A program made the translations under genes and the position numbers. The notes under the pieces are model-generated. The model was given only the letters and a program-made list of their open reading frames with translations, searched no databases and was not told where the DNA came from. This document shows positions 1 through 5,323 of a DNA stretch of 5,375 nucleotides, piece by piece. The first letter of the stretch is position 1. Each line of letters begins with the position of its first letter. Source of the DNA: DASYYE01 sp035946955 (GTDB lineage: Bacteria; Actinomycetota; Actinomycetes; Streptosporangiales; Streptosporangiaceae); the NCBI GenBank assembly GCA_035946955.1, contig DASYYE010000037.1, positions 1 through 5,375 of the forward strand, written 5' to 3'.

Positions 1-9
1 GATAGGTGA

Positions 10-129
10 TCACGCGGAGTCTTCCAGCGGAAGTCGATCTTTGAGGGCCGGTTCCTGCCCGACGGCGTGATGCCCGCGAACAGACCGGCCACCGCGCTCC
101 GCGCGAACATCGCCGTGGACAGTCAGATC
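10..129 (+). pseudogene. Possible coding remnant at left edge, unidentified
   Basis: In plus-strand frame 1, 35 of the 40 codons from 10 to 129 end in G or C, and the translation has ordinary composition (for example RFLPDGVMPANRPATALRAN). A stop at 7-9 lies just before it. After about 130 the codon bias in this frame collapses. A coding-like bias then appears in frame 3 (132 to a stop at 243-245) and runs into the inverted repeat and the tail of the opposing gene. This could be the broken end of a plus-strand gene with a frameshift near 130, or chance in high-GC DNA. I do not recognise the product. The rest of 1-211 shows no gene on either strand. Confidence 0.2.
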
Positions 130-144
130 ATTCGTGGAAGACCT

Positions 145-177
145 TCGTGGAACTGGCCGAGATGGCCAGTTCCACGA
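145..177 (-). terminator. Perfect 14-bp inverted repeat, probable operon terminator
   Basis: The arms at 145-158 (tcgtggaactggcc) and 164-177 (ggccagttccacga) are exact complements around a 5-base loop (gagat). The repeat lies 34 bases past the stop of the last minus-strand gene, where an operon terminator is expected. There is no clear T-run on either side, which is common for hairpin terminators in high-GC actinobacteria. Being symmetrical, it could also stop transcripts from the left. A protein-binding dyad is the alternative. Confidence 0.7.
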
Positions 178-211
178 GGCACGGACGGGAAGCGCCGATT
201 CTTGTGGTCAA

Positions 212-1249
212 TCAGTCGTTTGGGCGGCCGGTCAGACCGAGCTGAATAGGCTCGGCCGGTCGAGGACGGTGGTCACGGTTCGTCAGGTCGCGATCGAAGA
301 CGCGAGTAACCGAGTTGCCGGCAATGTCTTCTAGCTCAGGCGCGACAAGCAGCGCATACGCTGAGCCATTCCAGGTACTGGCCGGCGTGAAACTCCACGA
401 CCTCTCCCCCGCTTCAAGGGTGCTGTGACCAGGCACAGGCTTGCCAGCATCGTCGATCACGGTGAGGCACCGCAGTCCAAGTGCGTGATCGATGGGCCGG
501 TCAAAGATCGCGCGGACCGGGAGCCGGGTACCGGCGTGCACGGCCTCGATGCGCCAGCTAGGCGGTTCAACCCGCTGGCGTATCGCAGGGCCGACTGAGT
601 AGCGGCGTTCGGCACCGGCCGCCAGCGGTGCTCCGCTGGCGTCCAGGAAGGCGCGGTGGACGACGAGCGCGACGCTGCGGCCTGGTGTCAGCGGGTAGCC
701 GGCCTCGGTGTGAGGCCTGAGGCCCCGCTTGATGCGGCCCGGGTCGAGTAGCAGGGTGAGCCTGGCGCGGCGCGGATCCCACAGCTCAGGTTCCATCGGC
801 AGGATGGCTCCGGGCAGCACCTGGCCGGACCCGAGATCCAGCAGTTCGACAGCGGCGCAGGCCAGCCCTTCGCTCATCGGGGCCGAAAAGTGTACATAGA
901 ACCGGAGTGTGTTGACCGGTAGCCTGTCAGCGGTCGGGTAGATATGCGTCACGACCGTGCTCACCCGTTGAGCCGCCGCGGGCCGCGTGAGCAGCAGCGG
1001 CCGGCTCGTCGGCAAGGTATGACCCTTCGGCGCGCGGGTGAGGAACGCATAGGTCATGCCCGCCGTAAACGGAAAGCGCGGGCGAAACCGCAGCGCCTTG
1101 CCATCAACCACGAACATCCCCGCCATCGGCGTAGCCGCGGCCGGGTTGCGCGCCAGCGAGTCAGCAGTGACAACGGCAAACCGTCGGCCGAGTTCCCCGA
1201 TGCCGAGCCCGGAAAGCTCCGCCAGCTGAGCATCGGTCCATCCGGTCAC
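212..1249 (-). CDS. SbsA/Big_5 Ig-like domain protein, function unknown
   Basis: This protein has 345 residues from a GTG start. Two bacterial Ig-like (SbsA, Big_5) regions can be seen. The first opens near residue 110 with LPVNTLRFYVHFSAPMSEG, the usual start of such a domain. The second spans about 230-320 and ends in ELEDIAGNSV, a typical closing strand. Residues 45-70 (MFVVDGKALRFRPRFPFTAGMTY) resemble the 'value seen, maximum obtained' N-terminal strand pattern of larger proteins of this type. There are no obvious catalytic motifs. Family members I recall, many from planctomycetes, are exported, but no signal peptide or membrane segment is visible here. The start is uncertain. The GTG has no spaced Shine-Dalgarno, and the same frame stays open with coding-like codons back to a CTG overlapping the upstream stop (CTGA, about 1303-1306). 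It is probably co-expressed with the propeller gene 53 bases upstream. The fold is fairly safe and the role unknown. Confidence 0.75.
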   Translation of the reverse strand: MTGWTDAQLAELSGLGIGELGRRFAVVTADSLARNPAAATPMAGMFVVDGKALRFRPRFPFTAGMTYAFLTRAPKGHTLPTSRPLLLTRPAAAQRVSTVVTHIYPTADRLPVNTLRFYVHFSAPMSEGLACAAVELLDLGSGQVLPGAILPMEPELWDPRRARLTLLLDPGRIKRGLRPHTEAGYPLTPGRSVALVVHRAFLDASGAPLAAGAERRYSVGPAIRQRVEPPSWRIEAVHAGTRLPVRAIFDRPIDHALGLRCLTVIDDAGKPVPGHSTLEAGERSWSFTPASTWNGSAYALLVAPELEDIAGNSVTRVFDRDLTNRDHRPRPAEPIQLGLTGRPND

Positions 1250-1302
1250 TTCCAGGCAGTCCCGGTCGCCATCATGCGACCAGGCCAGCTCGTGAGACGG
1301 GC

Positions 1303-2406
1303 TCAGAGCGATGCCGTGCTGTAGGTGTGCAGAGCCAGGTCCCCGGTCGCCTCGCGCTGCAGCATGAGTACCCGATCGGCGCCAAGATTAGCCATCAGTC
1401 TCACCCCGGCATGATCGAGCTCTTCGCGCGGAACGCCAACCGGCTCAGTCGGACTCGTCAAGGGCTCCTGACCGTCGATCGCCACGGCGGGGATCTTCAG
1501 CAGCGGATGCCTGGTGTTGCACACCAGCAAGTATTCCGCGCCGTCATGCCGGTAGGCGATCATGTCCAGGGGCTGATTCATCGCGCCGAGCTCGGCGACA
1601 GTGCGCCCCCTCACCTGCGCCCCTGGCTGCAGGTCGGTGAGCGGGAAATGCACCACCGGCGTGCACGTGTAGCTCGCCAGCACACTGGTGTTGCCGTCGA
1701 ACGGGATGAACGTCCGGATCGGCGAGGCGGTCTCGTACTTGCCGTGCGAGACATGGAAGATCTCCAGCGAACTGCTCTGCATCGCTGCACCGAACGGGAA
1801 CGGGATGGCCCGCAGCGTGGAGGAAAACTCCTCGTTGCTGGCCCCGGCCACTAGCAGGGTGCCGTCGACCCAGGCCAGGTCGGTGATCGTGGAAGCCCGT
1901 AGCTTGACCCGGGTCAACGTCAACGTGACGCCCCTGATCTCGAGCGTCTCACTGTCCGCGTCAGAGCGGTTGAGCACAATATCCTGACGATCGTCGTCCG
2001 CGCCGGGCGCGTCATCCAGTCTGACCTGCGCGAACGGCACATCCGCGAGTTCAGCCACAGCCAGCTCGCCGTTGGTCACCCGGACCAGGACCGGGACCTC
2101 CGAAGCGCCGCGCCCCCGGGCCACCGACAGGTAAACCGCCTGCGAACCAGGATGCACCGCCATCCCTGCGATTCGCACGTCCTCCCGGGCCACACCGAGC
2201 AGCGAGCCCGCCCGCGTGTCCAGCGCGGCAACCTCCACTGGTTCCGCGGAGGTGGCGTCGTCACCGACATGGATCGCGAAGATCGTCGCTGCGGCGTTGT
2301 CAGCAACGAACAAGATCCCTTCTGGCCCGAACGTGATCGCTCCCGCTGACGACAGCGCCGGCGTCCCGACCTGCAGCCCGTACTTGTCCGCCACCACGTT
2401 GCTCAC
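1303..2406 (-). CDS. Beta-propeller-like protein of unknown function
   Basis: This gene encodes 367 residues. I chose the GTG at 2406 because a GGAGG lies 8 bases upstream. The frame stays open to 2538, but that extension has no comparable ribosome site and an unconvincing composition. The chain is rich in short beta strands repeated in blade fashion: AITFGPEGILFVAD (23-36), IAGMAVHPGSQAVYLSV (79-95), ITDLAWVDGTLLVAG (174-188), RPLD-like QPLDMIAYRHDGAEYLLVCN (278-297) and RVLMLQREATGDLALHTY (345-362). This suggests an SMP-30/NHL-like or YVTN-like propeller. The blocks NEEFSSTLRAIPFPF (191-205) and ASYTCTPVVHFPL (244-256) recall proteins seen in planctomycetes and other bacteria beside Ig-like partners. 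No signal peptide, haem motif or membrane helix is visible, so a cytoplasmic location is inferred. No enzymatic role can be assigned. It precedes the Ig-like gene, and the two probably act together. Confidence 0.75.
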   Translation of the reverse strand: MSNVVADKYGLQVGTPALSSAGAITFGPEGILFVADNAAATIFAIHVGDDATSAEPVEVAALDTRAGSLLGVAREDVRIAGMAVHPGSQAVYLSVARGRGASEVPVLVRVTNGELAVAELADVPFAQVRLDDAPGADDDRQDIVLNRSDADSETLEIRGVTLTLTRVKLRASTITDLAWVDGTLLVAGASNEEFSSTLRAIPFPFGAAMQSSSLEIFHVSHGKYETASPIRTFIPFDGNTSVLASYTCTPVVHFPLTDLQPGAQVRGRTVAELGAMNQPLDMIAYRHDGAEYLLVCNTRHPLLKIPAVAIDGQEPLTSPTEPVGVPREELDHAGVRLMANLGADRVLMLQREATGDLALHTYSTASL

Positions 2407-2414
2407 AACCACCA

Positions 2415-2419
2415 CCTCC
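2415..2419 (-). promoter_or_regulatory. Ribosome binding site fixing the propeller gene start
   Basis: Read on the minus strand this is GGAGG, 8 bases before the GTG at 2406-2404. It is the best Shine-Dalgarno near any candidate start of this gene. It supports the 367-residue form over the longer open frame reaching 2538. Confidence 0.7.
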
Positions 2420-2440
2420 AGAGGCCTGCCACCCAGGCCC

Positions 2441-2446
2441 AGTGTA
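2441..2446 (-). promoter_or_regulatory. Weak -10-like box upstream of propeller gene
   Basis: The minus strand reads TACACT here, about 35 bases before the GTG at 2406, which is a reasonable leader length. No good -35 lies 16-18 bases further up. That position falls inside the TTCCGG inverted repeat, so an activator-dependent promoter is conceivable. The box may equally be chance. Confidence 0.25.
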
Positions 2447-2458
2447 GCGGAAGGTTTA

Positions 2459-2476
2459 TTCCGGTTGTTGCCGGAA
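2459..2476 (-). repeat. Inverted repeat TTCCGG-N6-CCGGAA in the 2407-2534 gap
   Basis: Six-base arms at 2459-2464 and 2471-2476 flank a six-base loop and are exact complements. The repeat lies between the methyltransferase stop and the propeller start. It could be an operator dyad over the -35 region of the weak promoter at 2441, or an RNA hairpin that tunes read-through. No T-run follows, so it is a poor terminator candidate. The rest of this 128-base gap shows no gene. Confidence 0.4.
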
Positions 2477-2534
2477 GGGGCATCCCCTAGACGACAAAAG
2501 GTCGCCTTCATCACCGATGCCGCCCGCGGCCGGG

Positions 2535-3101
2535 TCAATCGGGTTTTCGGCTGACGAATCGGTAGTGATAGCCCAGGACATCGCTCTCGGTCGGTCCGAA
2601 GCCTACATTGCTCAGCCGTTCGCCCAGCCTCTCCGGATCGACGGGGTTGAAGGTGTCATCCGCATGGCCAGCTCGAATCATCTCCAGATCGAGGGACTCT
2701 TGGCCGACGAAGATGCCGCCGGGCCGAAGGACCCGGTGAATTTCGGCAAAGAGGCGGTCTTGCTCCTGAGTGGTGGTCATGTGATGGAGTACTGAGAAGC
2801 AGGCTGCCGTCGAGAAGCGGCCTCCGGGCAGGCCGGCCTGTGTGGCGTCAGCCACGATGACGTCGACGTTGGTGCCGGCTAGGCGCTCCTTGAGCGCTCG
2901 TCCTAGGTTCGGGTCCACCTCTACGGCGGTAACGCGGGTGACCCGCCGGCGAAGCAGGTCCGTGGTCAGTCCCGGCCCCGGACCGATCTCCAAGACATCA
3001 TCCCCCAGGTTGCCGGCCGCCTCCACCCAGGGCAGCAGCTCGGACTCAAGCATTCGAGCCCACTCGGGGCTTGCCAAGAACTGCAGATGGCTCTGGTTCA
3101 T
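2535..3101 (-). CDS. Class I SAM-dependent methyltransferase (Methyltransf_11-like)
   Basis: This 188-residue protein carries the standard Rossmann methyltransferase motifs in order. Motif I is VLEIGPGPG at 36-44, the glycine-rich loop that binds S-adenosylmethionine. The acidic ribose-binding end of strand 2 is AVEVDPN at 59-65. An acidic VADAT lies at 83-87 near the adenine pocket. The strand 4 region is FSVLHHM at 102-108. The post-motif is VLRPGG at 124-129, leading to the last strands and the C-terminal GYHYRFVSRKPD. Length and layout match small soluble enzymes of the UbiE/Methyltransf_11 type that modify small molecules. The substrate cannot be read from the sequence. The ATG at 3101 has a strong GAGGAG 9 bases upstream. 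It sits 86 bases after the B12-protein gene and 128 before the propeller gene, so it may belong to the same transcript. The family call is secure and the role in this cluster is unknown. Confidence 0.92.
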   Translation of the reverse strand: MNQSHLQFLASPEWARMLESELLPWVEAAGNLGDDVLEIGPGPGLTTDLLRRRVTRVTAVEVDPNLGRALKERLAGTNVDVIVADATQAGLPGGRFSTAACFSVLHHMTTTQEQDRLFAEIHRVLRPGGIFVGQESLDLEMIRAGHADDTFNPVDPERLGERLSNVGFGPTESDVLGYHYRFVSRKPD

Positions 3102-3110
3102 AAGGCAGTG

Positions 3111-3116
3111 CTCCTC
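3111..3116 (-). promoter_or_regulatory. Strong ribosome binding site of the methyltransferase
   Basis: The minus strand reads GAGGAG 9 bases before the ATG at 3101, with a second purine-rich GGAGGAGG cluster just upstream (about 3117-3126). It is the best translation signal in the gene row. This suggests the methyltransferase is translated independently of the gene before it. Confidence 0.75.
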
Positions 3117-3162
3117 CCCTCCTCCTGCGCGATCTAGGCAGTGGTCTTCTTCCAGTCATTAT

Positions 3163-3187
3163 CCGCGGCAGCGGAGAGCCTGCGCGG
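3163..3187 (-). repeat. Small hairpin directly after the B12-protein stop
   Basis: The arms CCGCG (3163-3167) and CGCGG (3183-3187) can pair, with a smaller inner GGC/GCC pairing. The hairpin starts at the base after the TAG of the cobalamin-binding gene. No T-run follows on the minus strand. It may protect the 3' end or attenuate read-through into the methyltransferase gene. A GATAAT at 3163-3158 could be a weak -10 but has no visible -35. Confidence 0.3.
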
Positions 3188-4192
3188 CTACTGTCCTGCC
3201 GTGCTGGCGGCCTTCATGACCGTGAGGAGCCGGTCAACCTCGTTTAGGCCTTCGGGCAGGCACTCGTGCAGCACACCGATGCCCAGAGGGACGATGCCGT
3301 CGGGCAGGCCCCTCGCTGCAAGGACCGACTTCAGCCAGCTGGCGAAGGCGGTGATGATGCTGTCGTCGCCTGTTAGAAGCGAGGCCTCGACGAACCGGAG
3401 GATGTAGTCGAGATCTTCCCGGGTCCTTGCCAGTTGCCAGTTGGCGTAGTCGGCTAGTGGTGGGAAGCGGTCCGCCAGGGAACTCATCGCCCGCTCGACT
3501 ATCAACGGGCGTTCGGCGCCAGCGGCGAGGGCGGGAGCCTCATCCACAAGGGGCGCGGCAAGGGGTGGCCTGTCGCTGACCCATCTGCTGAGGGTGGCGA
3601 CGGCACCGTCGAGGGTTGGTGCCCAGGCGTCAGCGCCGATGGCGGCGGCCCGGTTCGGGGCCGTGCCGAAGGCGGCACCGCCGGCGAGTACCGGAACGCC
3701 GGCGGCATGACTGGCTGATATCGCCCGGCGGGCGCCATGAAGATATAGCGGCACGGTGCAGGACACCGCCACGGCCGCCGGCCGTTCGGCGGCCACGAAC
3801 CGCTGCAGGTGCTCAGCGGGTGTTGAGGCGCCCAGGAATACGACGTCCCATCCGGCAGCTCTCACCTGCTCGGCGAACATTCGCGCGGGCATGACGTGCC
3901 ATTCCTCCTCGGCGCAGGCAACAACCACGGTCCCTTCGGGCGCATGGCGACGGCGGTCAGCTTCGAAACAGGCGGCGGCCAGGGCGAGATCGACGATCGC
4001 GGTGGAGGCGTGTTCGTCGGCAACGGTCAATTCGTTGTGTTGCCACAAGTCGCCCACCTTCCGCTGGACCTCGGCAAGCAGTTTCACTGCGGCCGCCAGG
4101 CCCGCATCCCGGGCGGCCGACCGGACGAGCTCTAGGGCATCGTCTCGGCGGCGGGCCTGGATCAGTTCAAGGACCGTGCCGGCCTGTGACAC
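3188..4192 (-). CDS. Stand-alone cobalamin-binding photosensor-like protein (CarH/LitR C-terminal type)
   Basis: This 334-residue soluble protein has the two-part cobalamin module of CarH/LitR regulators but no DNA-binding domain. Residues 1-75 form the helical cap with W50-x9-E60-H61, matching the Wx9EH signature that covers the adenosyl group of AdoCbl. Residues 87-205 are the Rossmann B12 domain: E97-W-H99-x-x-P102 stands for (D/E)xHxxG, with H99 the expected lower cobalt ligand, then GASTP (121-125), S144 and GG (171-172) at canonical spacing. Residues 225-325 are a helical tail (TREDLDYILRFVEASL) that I recall from actinobacterial relatives. Gln51 replaces the His next to Trp that coordinates cobalt in illuminated CarH, with a His at 52. 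The GTG start has no clear Shine-Dalgarno. The frame stays open to 4354, but that stretch is Arg/Cys-rich and unlikely coding. The preceding MerR gene suggests a sensor-regulator pair. B12 binding is likely, light sensing inferred. Confidence 0.88.
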   Translation of the reverse strand: MSQAGTVLELIQARRRDDALELVRSAARDAGLAAAVKLLAEVQRKVGDLWQHNELTVADEHASTAIVDLALAAACFEADRRRHAPEGTVVVACAEEEWHVMPARMFAEQVRAAGWDVVFLGASTPAEHLQRFVAAERPAAVAVSCTVPLYLHGARRAISASHAAGVPVLAGGAAFGTAPNRAAAIGADAWAPTLDGAVATLSRWVSDRPPLAAPLVDEAPALAAGAERPLIVERAMSSLADRFPPLADYANWQLARTREDLDYILRFVEASLLTGDDSIITAFASWLKSVLAARGLPDGIVPLGIGVLHECLPEGLNEVDRLLTVMKAASTAGQ

Positions 4193-4227
4193 GAGGCAGC
4201 TACCGCGCGGCGGGATGGGCGGCGACT

Positions 4228-4284
4228 TTAACCGGCGGCAGCGAACAAGCCGGATGAGCGGGTGCGGGCAAGAGCGTCGGTCAT
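4228..4284 (-). CDS. 18-residue ORF overlapping the MerR stop (ATGA)
   Basis: An ATG at 4284 overlaps the MerR TGA as ATGA and opens 18 codons (MTDALARTRSSGLFAAAG) ending in TAA at 4230-4228. Such overlaps usually mark translationally coupled genes. The opening MTDALA looks like a normal protein start, but the frame closes 35 bases before the GTG of the cobalamin-binding gene. It may be a coupling peptide that carries ribosomes to that weakly signalled GTG. It could also be the original N-terminus of the B12 protein, cut off by a frameshift or sequencing error, or simply chance. Confidence 0.3.
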   Translation of the reverse strand: MTDALARTRSSGLFAAAG

Positions 4285-4997
4285 CGCAGCATCTTCGCAC
4301 CAGCCCGGCTTCGCGTACTCGGCGGCGTGGGCAGCTGGAGGCGGTGGACAACAATCCGGGCGTCCTCCATCACAAAGGGAAGGACGGCTTCCAGGCGCAT
4401 CCGGGCCACGCTGGGGGACGGCGCGCGGGGAAGCAGCGGCGGCCCTTCACCGAAGGCAAGATCCACAGGCATGACCGTGTCATCCTGCAGCGCGGCCTCG
4501 CCTACCTCGCCGCCGAGCCGCTGGACCAAGCCAGCCAGGATGTCGCGAACCTGGCCCGCATCGGTGGCCCGCAGCAGGTCCCGAACCGTTTCATAAGTCG
4601 CCAGCACCGCGTAGGCGTCGATGCCAGCCAGCGCATCAACCACCGACCGCTGGGCGCTGCCGGGCAGCAGCACGCCAGATGCTGTGGCGGCGCCCCGGCC
4701 GGCCTGGCCGGATGCGTCACCGGGCGGCTCGCCGCTCGCCTCCCCTGGCCTGCCGGGCTGACCCAGAACCTGGCTGACAGCACCCGCGACCGACCAGCCC
4801 CGGTTGACGAGCCGGCGCACAGCCTGTACCCGGCCGACATCCGCCTCCCGGTACAGGCGTTGCCCGCCCGCCGTTCTGGCCGATGGCAAGAGCCCATAGC
4901 GGGCCTCCCAGGCGCGCAGCGTTGCGGTGGTCACGCCCGCCCGCCGTGCGACCTCGCCGATGCGCAACCCCGGGCTTGTGCCCCGATATTCGCCCAC
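4281..4997 (-). CDS. MerR-family transcriptional regulator, partner of the B12 protein
   Basis: This 238-residue protein has a MerR winged helix-turn-helix at 11-80: LRIGEVARRAGVTTATLRAWEARYG-type helices, then the wing (ARTAGGQRLYREADV) and VQAVRRLVNRGWSVAGAV. The wording WEARYGLL and the GWSV segment match the CarA/CarH/LitR branch rather than metal-sensing MerR proteins, and no metal-binding cysteines are present. A Gly/Pro/Ala-rich linker (80-113) leads to a helical domain (114-220) with PVDLAFGEGPPLLP and LPFVMEDARIVV. I recall similar segments preceding GGDEF domains in actinobacterial MerR proteins; here nothing follows. There is no cobalamin motif. The separate B12 protein encoded next may supply the sensor. 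The GTG start has no Shine-Dalgarno but lies a few bases after a TATAAT, pointing to a leaderless mRNA. It probably acts on the divergent control region upstream, including its own promoter. Confidence 0.88.
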   Translation of the reverse strand: MGEYRGTSPGLRIGEVARRAGVTTATLRAWEARYGLLPSARTAGGQRLYREADVGRVQAVRRLVNRGWSVAGAVSQVLGQPGRPGEASGEPPGDASGQAGRGAATASGVLLPGSAQRSVVDALAGIDAYAVLATYETVRDLLRATDAGQVRDILAGLVQRLGGEVGEAALQDDTVMPVDLAFGEGPPLLPRAPSPSVARMRLEAVLPFVMEDARIVVHRLQLPTPPSTRSRAGAKMLR

Positions 4998-5005
4998 GTG
5001 CCAAG

Positions 5006-5011
5006 ATTATA
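5006..5011 (-). promoter_or_regulatory. TATAAT -10 box of the MerR gene, leaderless start
   Basis: The minus strand reads a perfect TATAAT ending 8 bases before the GTG at 4997. Initiation 6-7 bases downstream would place the 5' end at about 4999-5000, essentially at the start codon, in keeping with the missing Shine-Dalgarno. No consensus -35 lies 16-18 bases upstream (AACGGG or AAACGG). A TTGTCA at 5028-5023 is only 11 bases away. The box sits in a perfect 10-base palindrome, gattataatc at 5005-5014. Confidence 0.55.
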
Positions 5012-5018
5012 ATCACAG

Positions 5019-5051
5019 ACTTTGACAACCCGTTTAGGTCTTGTATAAGTT
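5019..5051 (-). promoter_or_regulatory. Tandem 11-bp repeats resembling a CarH-type operator
   Basis: On the minus strand, three consecutive 11-mers can be aligned to nAnnTnnACAn, the unit I recall for the CarH operator. AACTTATACAA (5051-5041) matches all five fixed positions, GACCTAAACGG (5040-5030) four, and GTTGTCAAAGT (5029-5019) only two. The repeats cover the whole rightward promoter core and abut the MerR -10. A bound oligomer would block the rightward promoter and could affect the MerR promoter. The first two units are moderately convincing and the third is weak. Confidence 0.45.
5022..5049 (+). promoter_or_regulatory. Rightward promoter TTGACA-N16-TATAAG
   Basis: A consensus -35 (TTGACA, 5022-5027) and a near-consensus -10 (TATAAG, 5044-5049) are 16 bases apart, giving a start at about 5056-5058. 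It is the best vegetative-type promoter in the window and points away from the MerR gene. It is fully covered by the tandem operator-like repeats, which suggests repression by the regulator pair. The gene it serves lies mostly beyond the right edge. Confidence 0.6.
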
Positions 5052-5057
5052 CTGGCA

Positions 5058-5254
5058 CTATGAGTGCGGGGTGACTGCCCGACCCGGGCAACTGGAACCC
5101 GTGACGGTTGCCTGGCAGGCTGGACGGGGGGCCAGGCCGCCAGGCCGTTTGTGACATCGCCCCGTACTCCCTATAGACCCAGGCCGACGGGAGCAACCCG
5201 CCAGCGTGGTACACGGAGCTGGTTCTGACGCTGGCTTAGCCGAGGGGACGAGGC
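5058..5254 (+). other. Structured leader downstream of the rightward promoter
   Basis: About 200 bases with no convincing gene on either strand. It holds several possible RNA hairpins: tgcccg/cgggca at 5076-5081 and 5085-5090; a GCCTGGC/GCCAGGC block around 5108-5140; and an 8-bp stem at 5200-5207 and 5228-5235 (GCCAGCGT/ACGCTGGC) with a 20-base loop, ending just before the ribosome site at 5242. This could be a regulatory leader. I looked for cobalamin riboswitch motifs because of the context and did not find them. Confidence 0.35.
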
Positions 5255-5323
5255 ATGGATGGAAGTAGACGCGCCCCGGCCGAAGCACCCGGCTTTTCCT
5301 ATCGGATGGTGAGCCCGGAGTGA
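5255..5323 (+). CDS. 22-codon ORF, possible leader peptide
   Basis: ATG at 5255 is preceded by GAGGGG (5242-5247) at 7 bases, a good ribosome site. It encodes MDGSRRAPAEAPGFSYRMVS plus two residues and stops with TGA at 5321-5323, overlapping a GTG at 5320 (GTGA). Position and signal suggest a short translated ORF coupled to the next gene on the rightward transcript. It could be a leader peptide or the true start of a gene broken by a frameshift. No family is recognised. Confidence 0.35.
   Translation: MDGSRRAPAEAPGFSYRMVSPE

Noticed and set aside
2407..2538. Longer propeller protein starting at 2538
   Set aside because: There is no comparable ribosome site, the region contains a dyad and a promoter-like box, and the GTG at 2406 has GGAGG at ideal spacing.
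4193..4354. N-terminal extension of the cobalamin-binding protein to an ATG at 4354
   Set aside because: The extra residues are Arg/Cys-rich with no family resemblance and overlap the C-terminal coding region of the MerR gene.
3756..5012. Long plus-strand open frame opposite the B12 and MerR genes
   Set aside because: Its translation is low-complexity and Arg/Ser-rich, typical of the complement of high-GC genes, while the minus strand shows clear domain motifs.
5058..5254. Cobalamin riboswitch in the leader
   Set aside because: The context suggested one, but I could not find the B12-box core or the expected paired elements on either strand.
4717..5288. Minus-strand open frames upstream of and overlapping the MerR start
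   Set aside because: They run through the AT-rich promoter region and have no motif or ribosome support; they are chance frames in GC-rich DNA.
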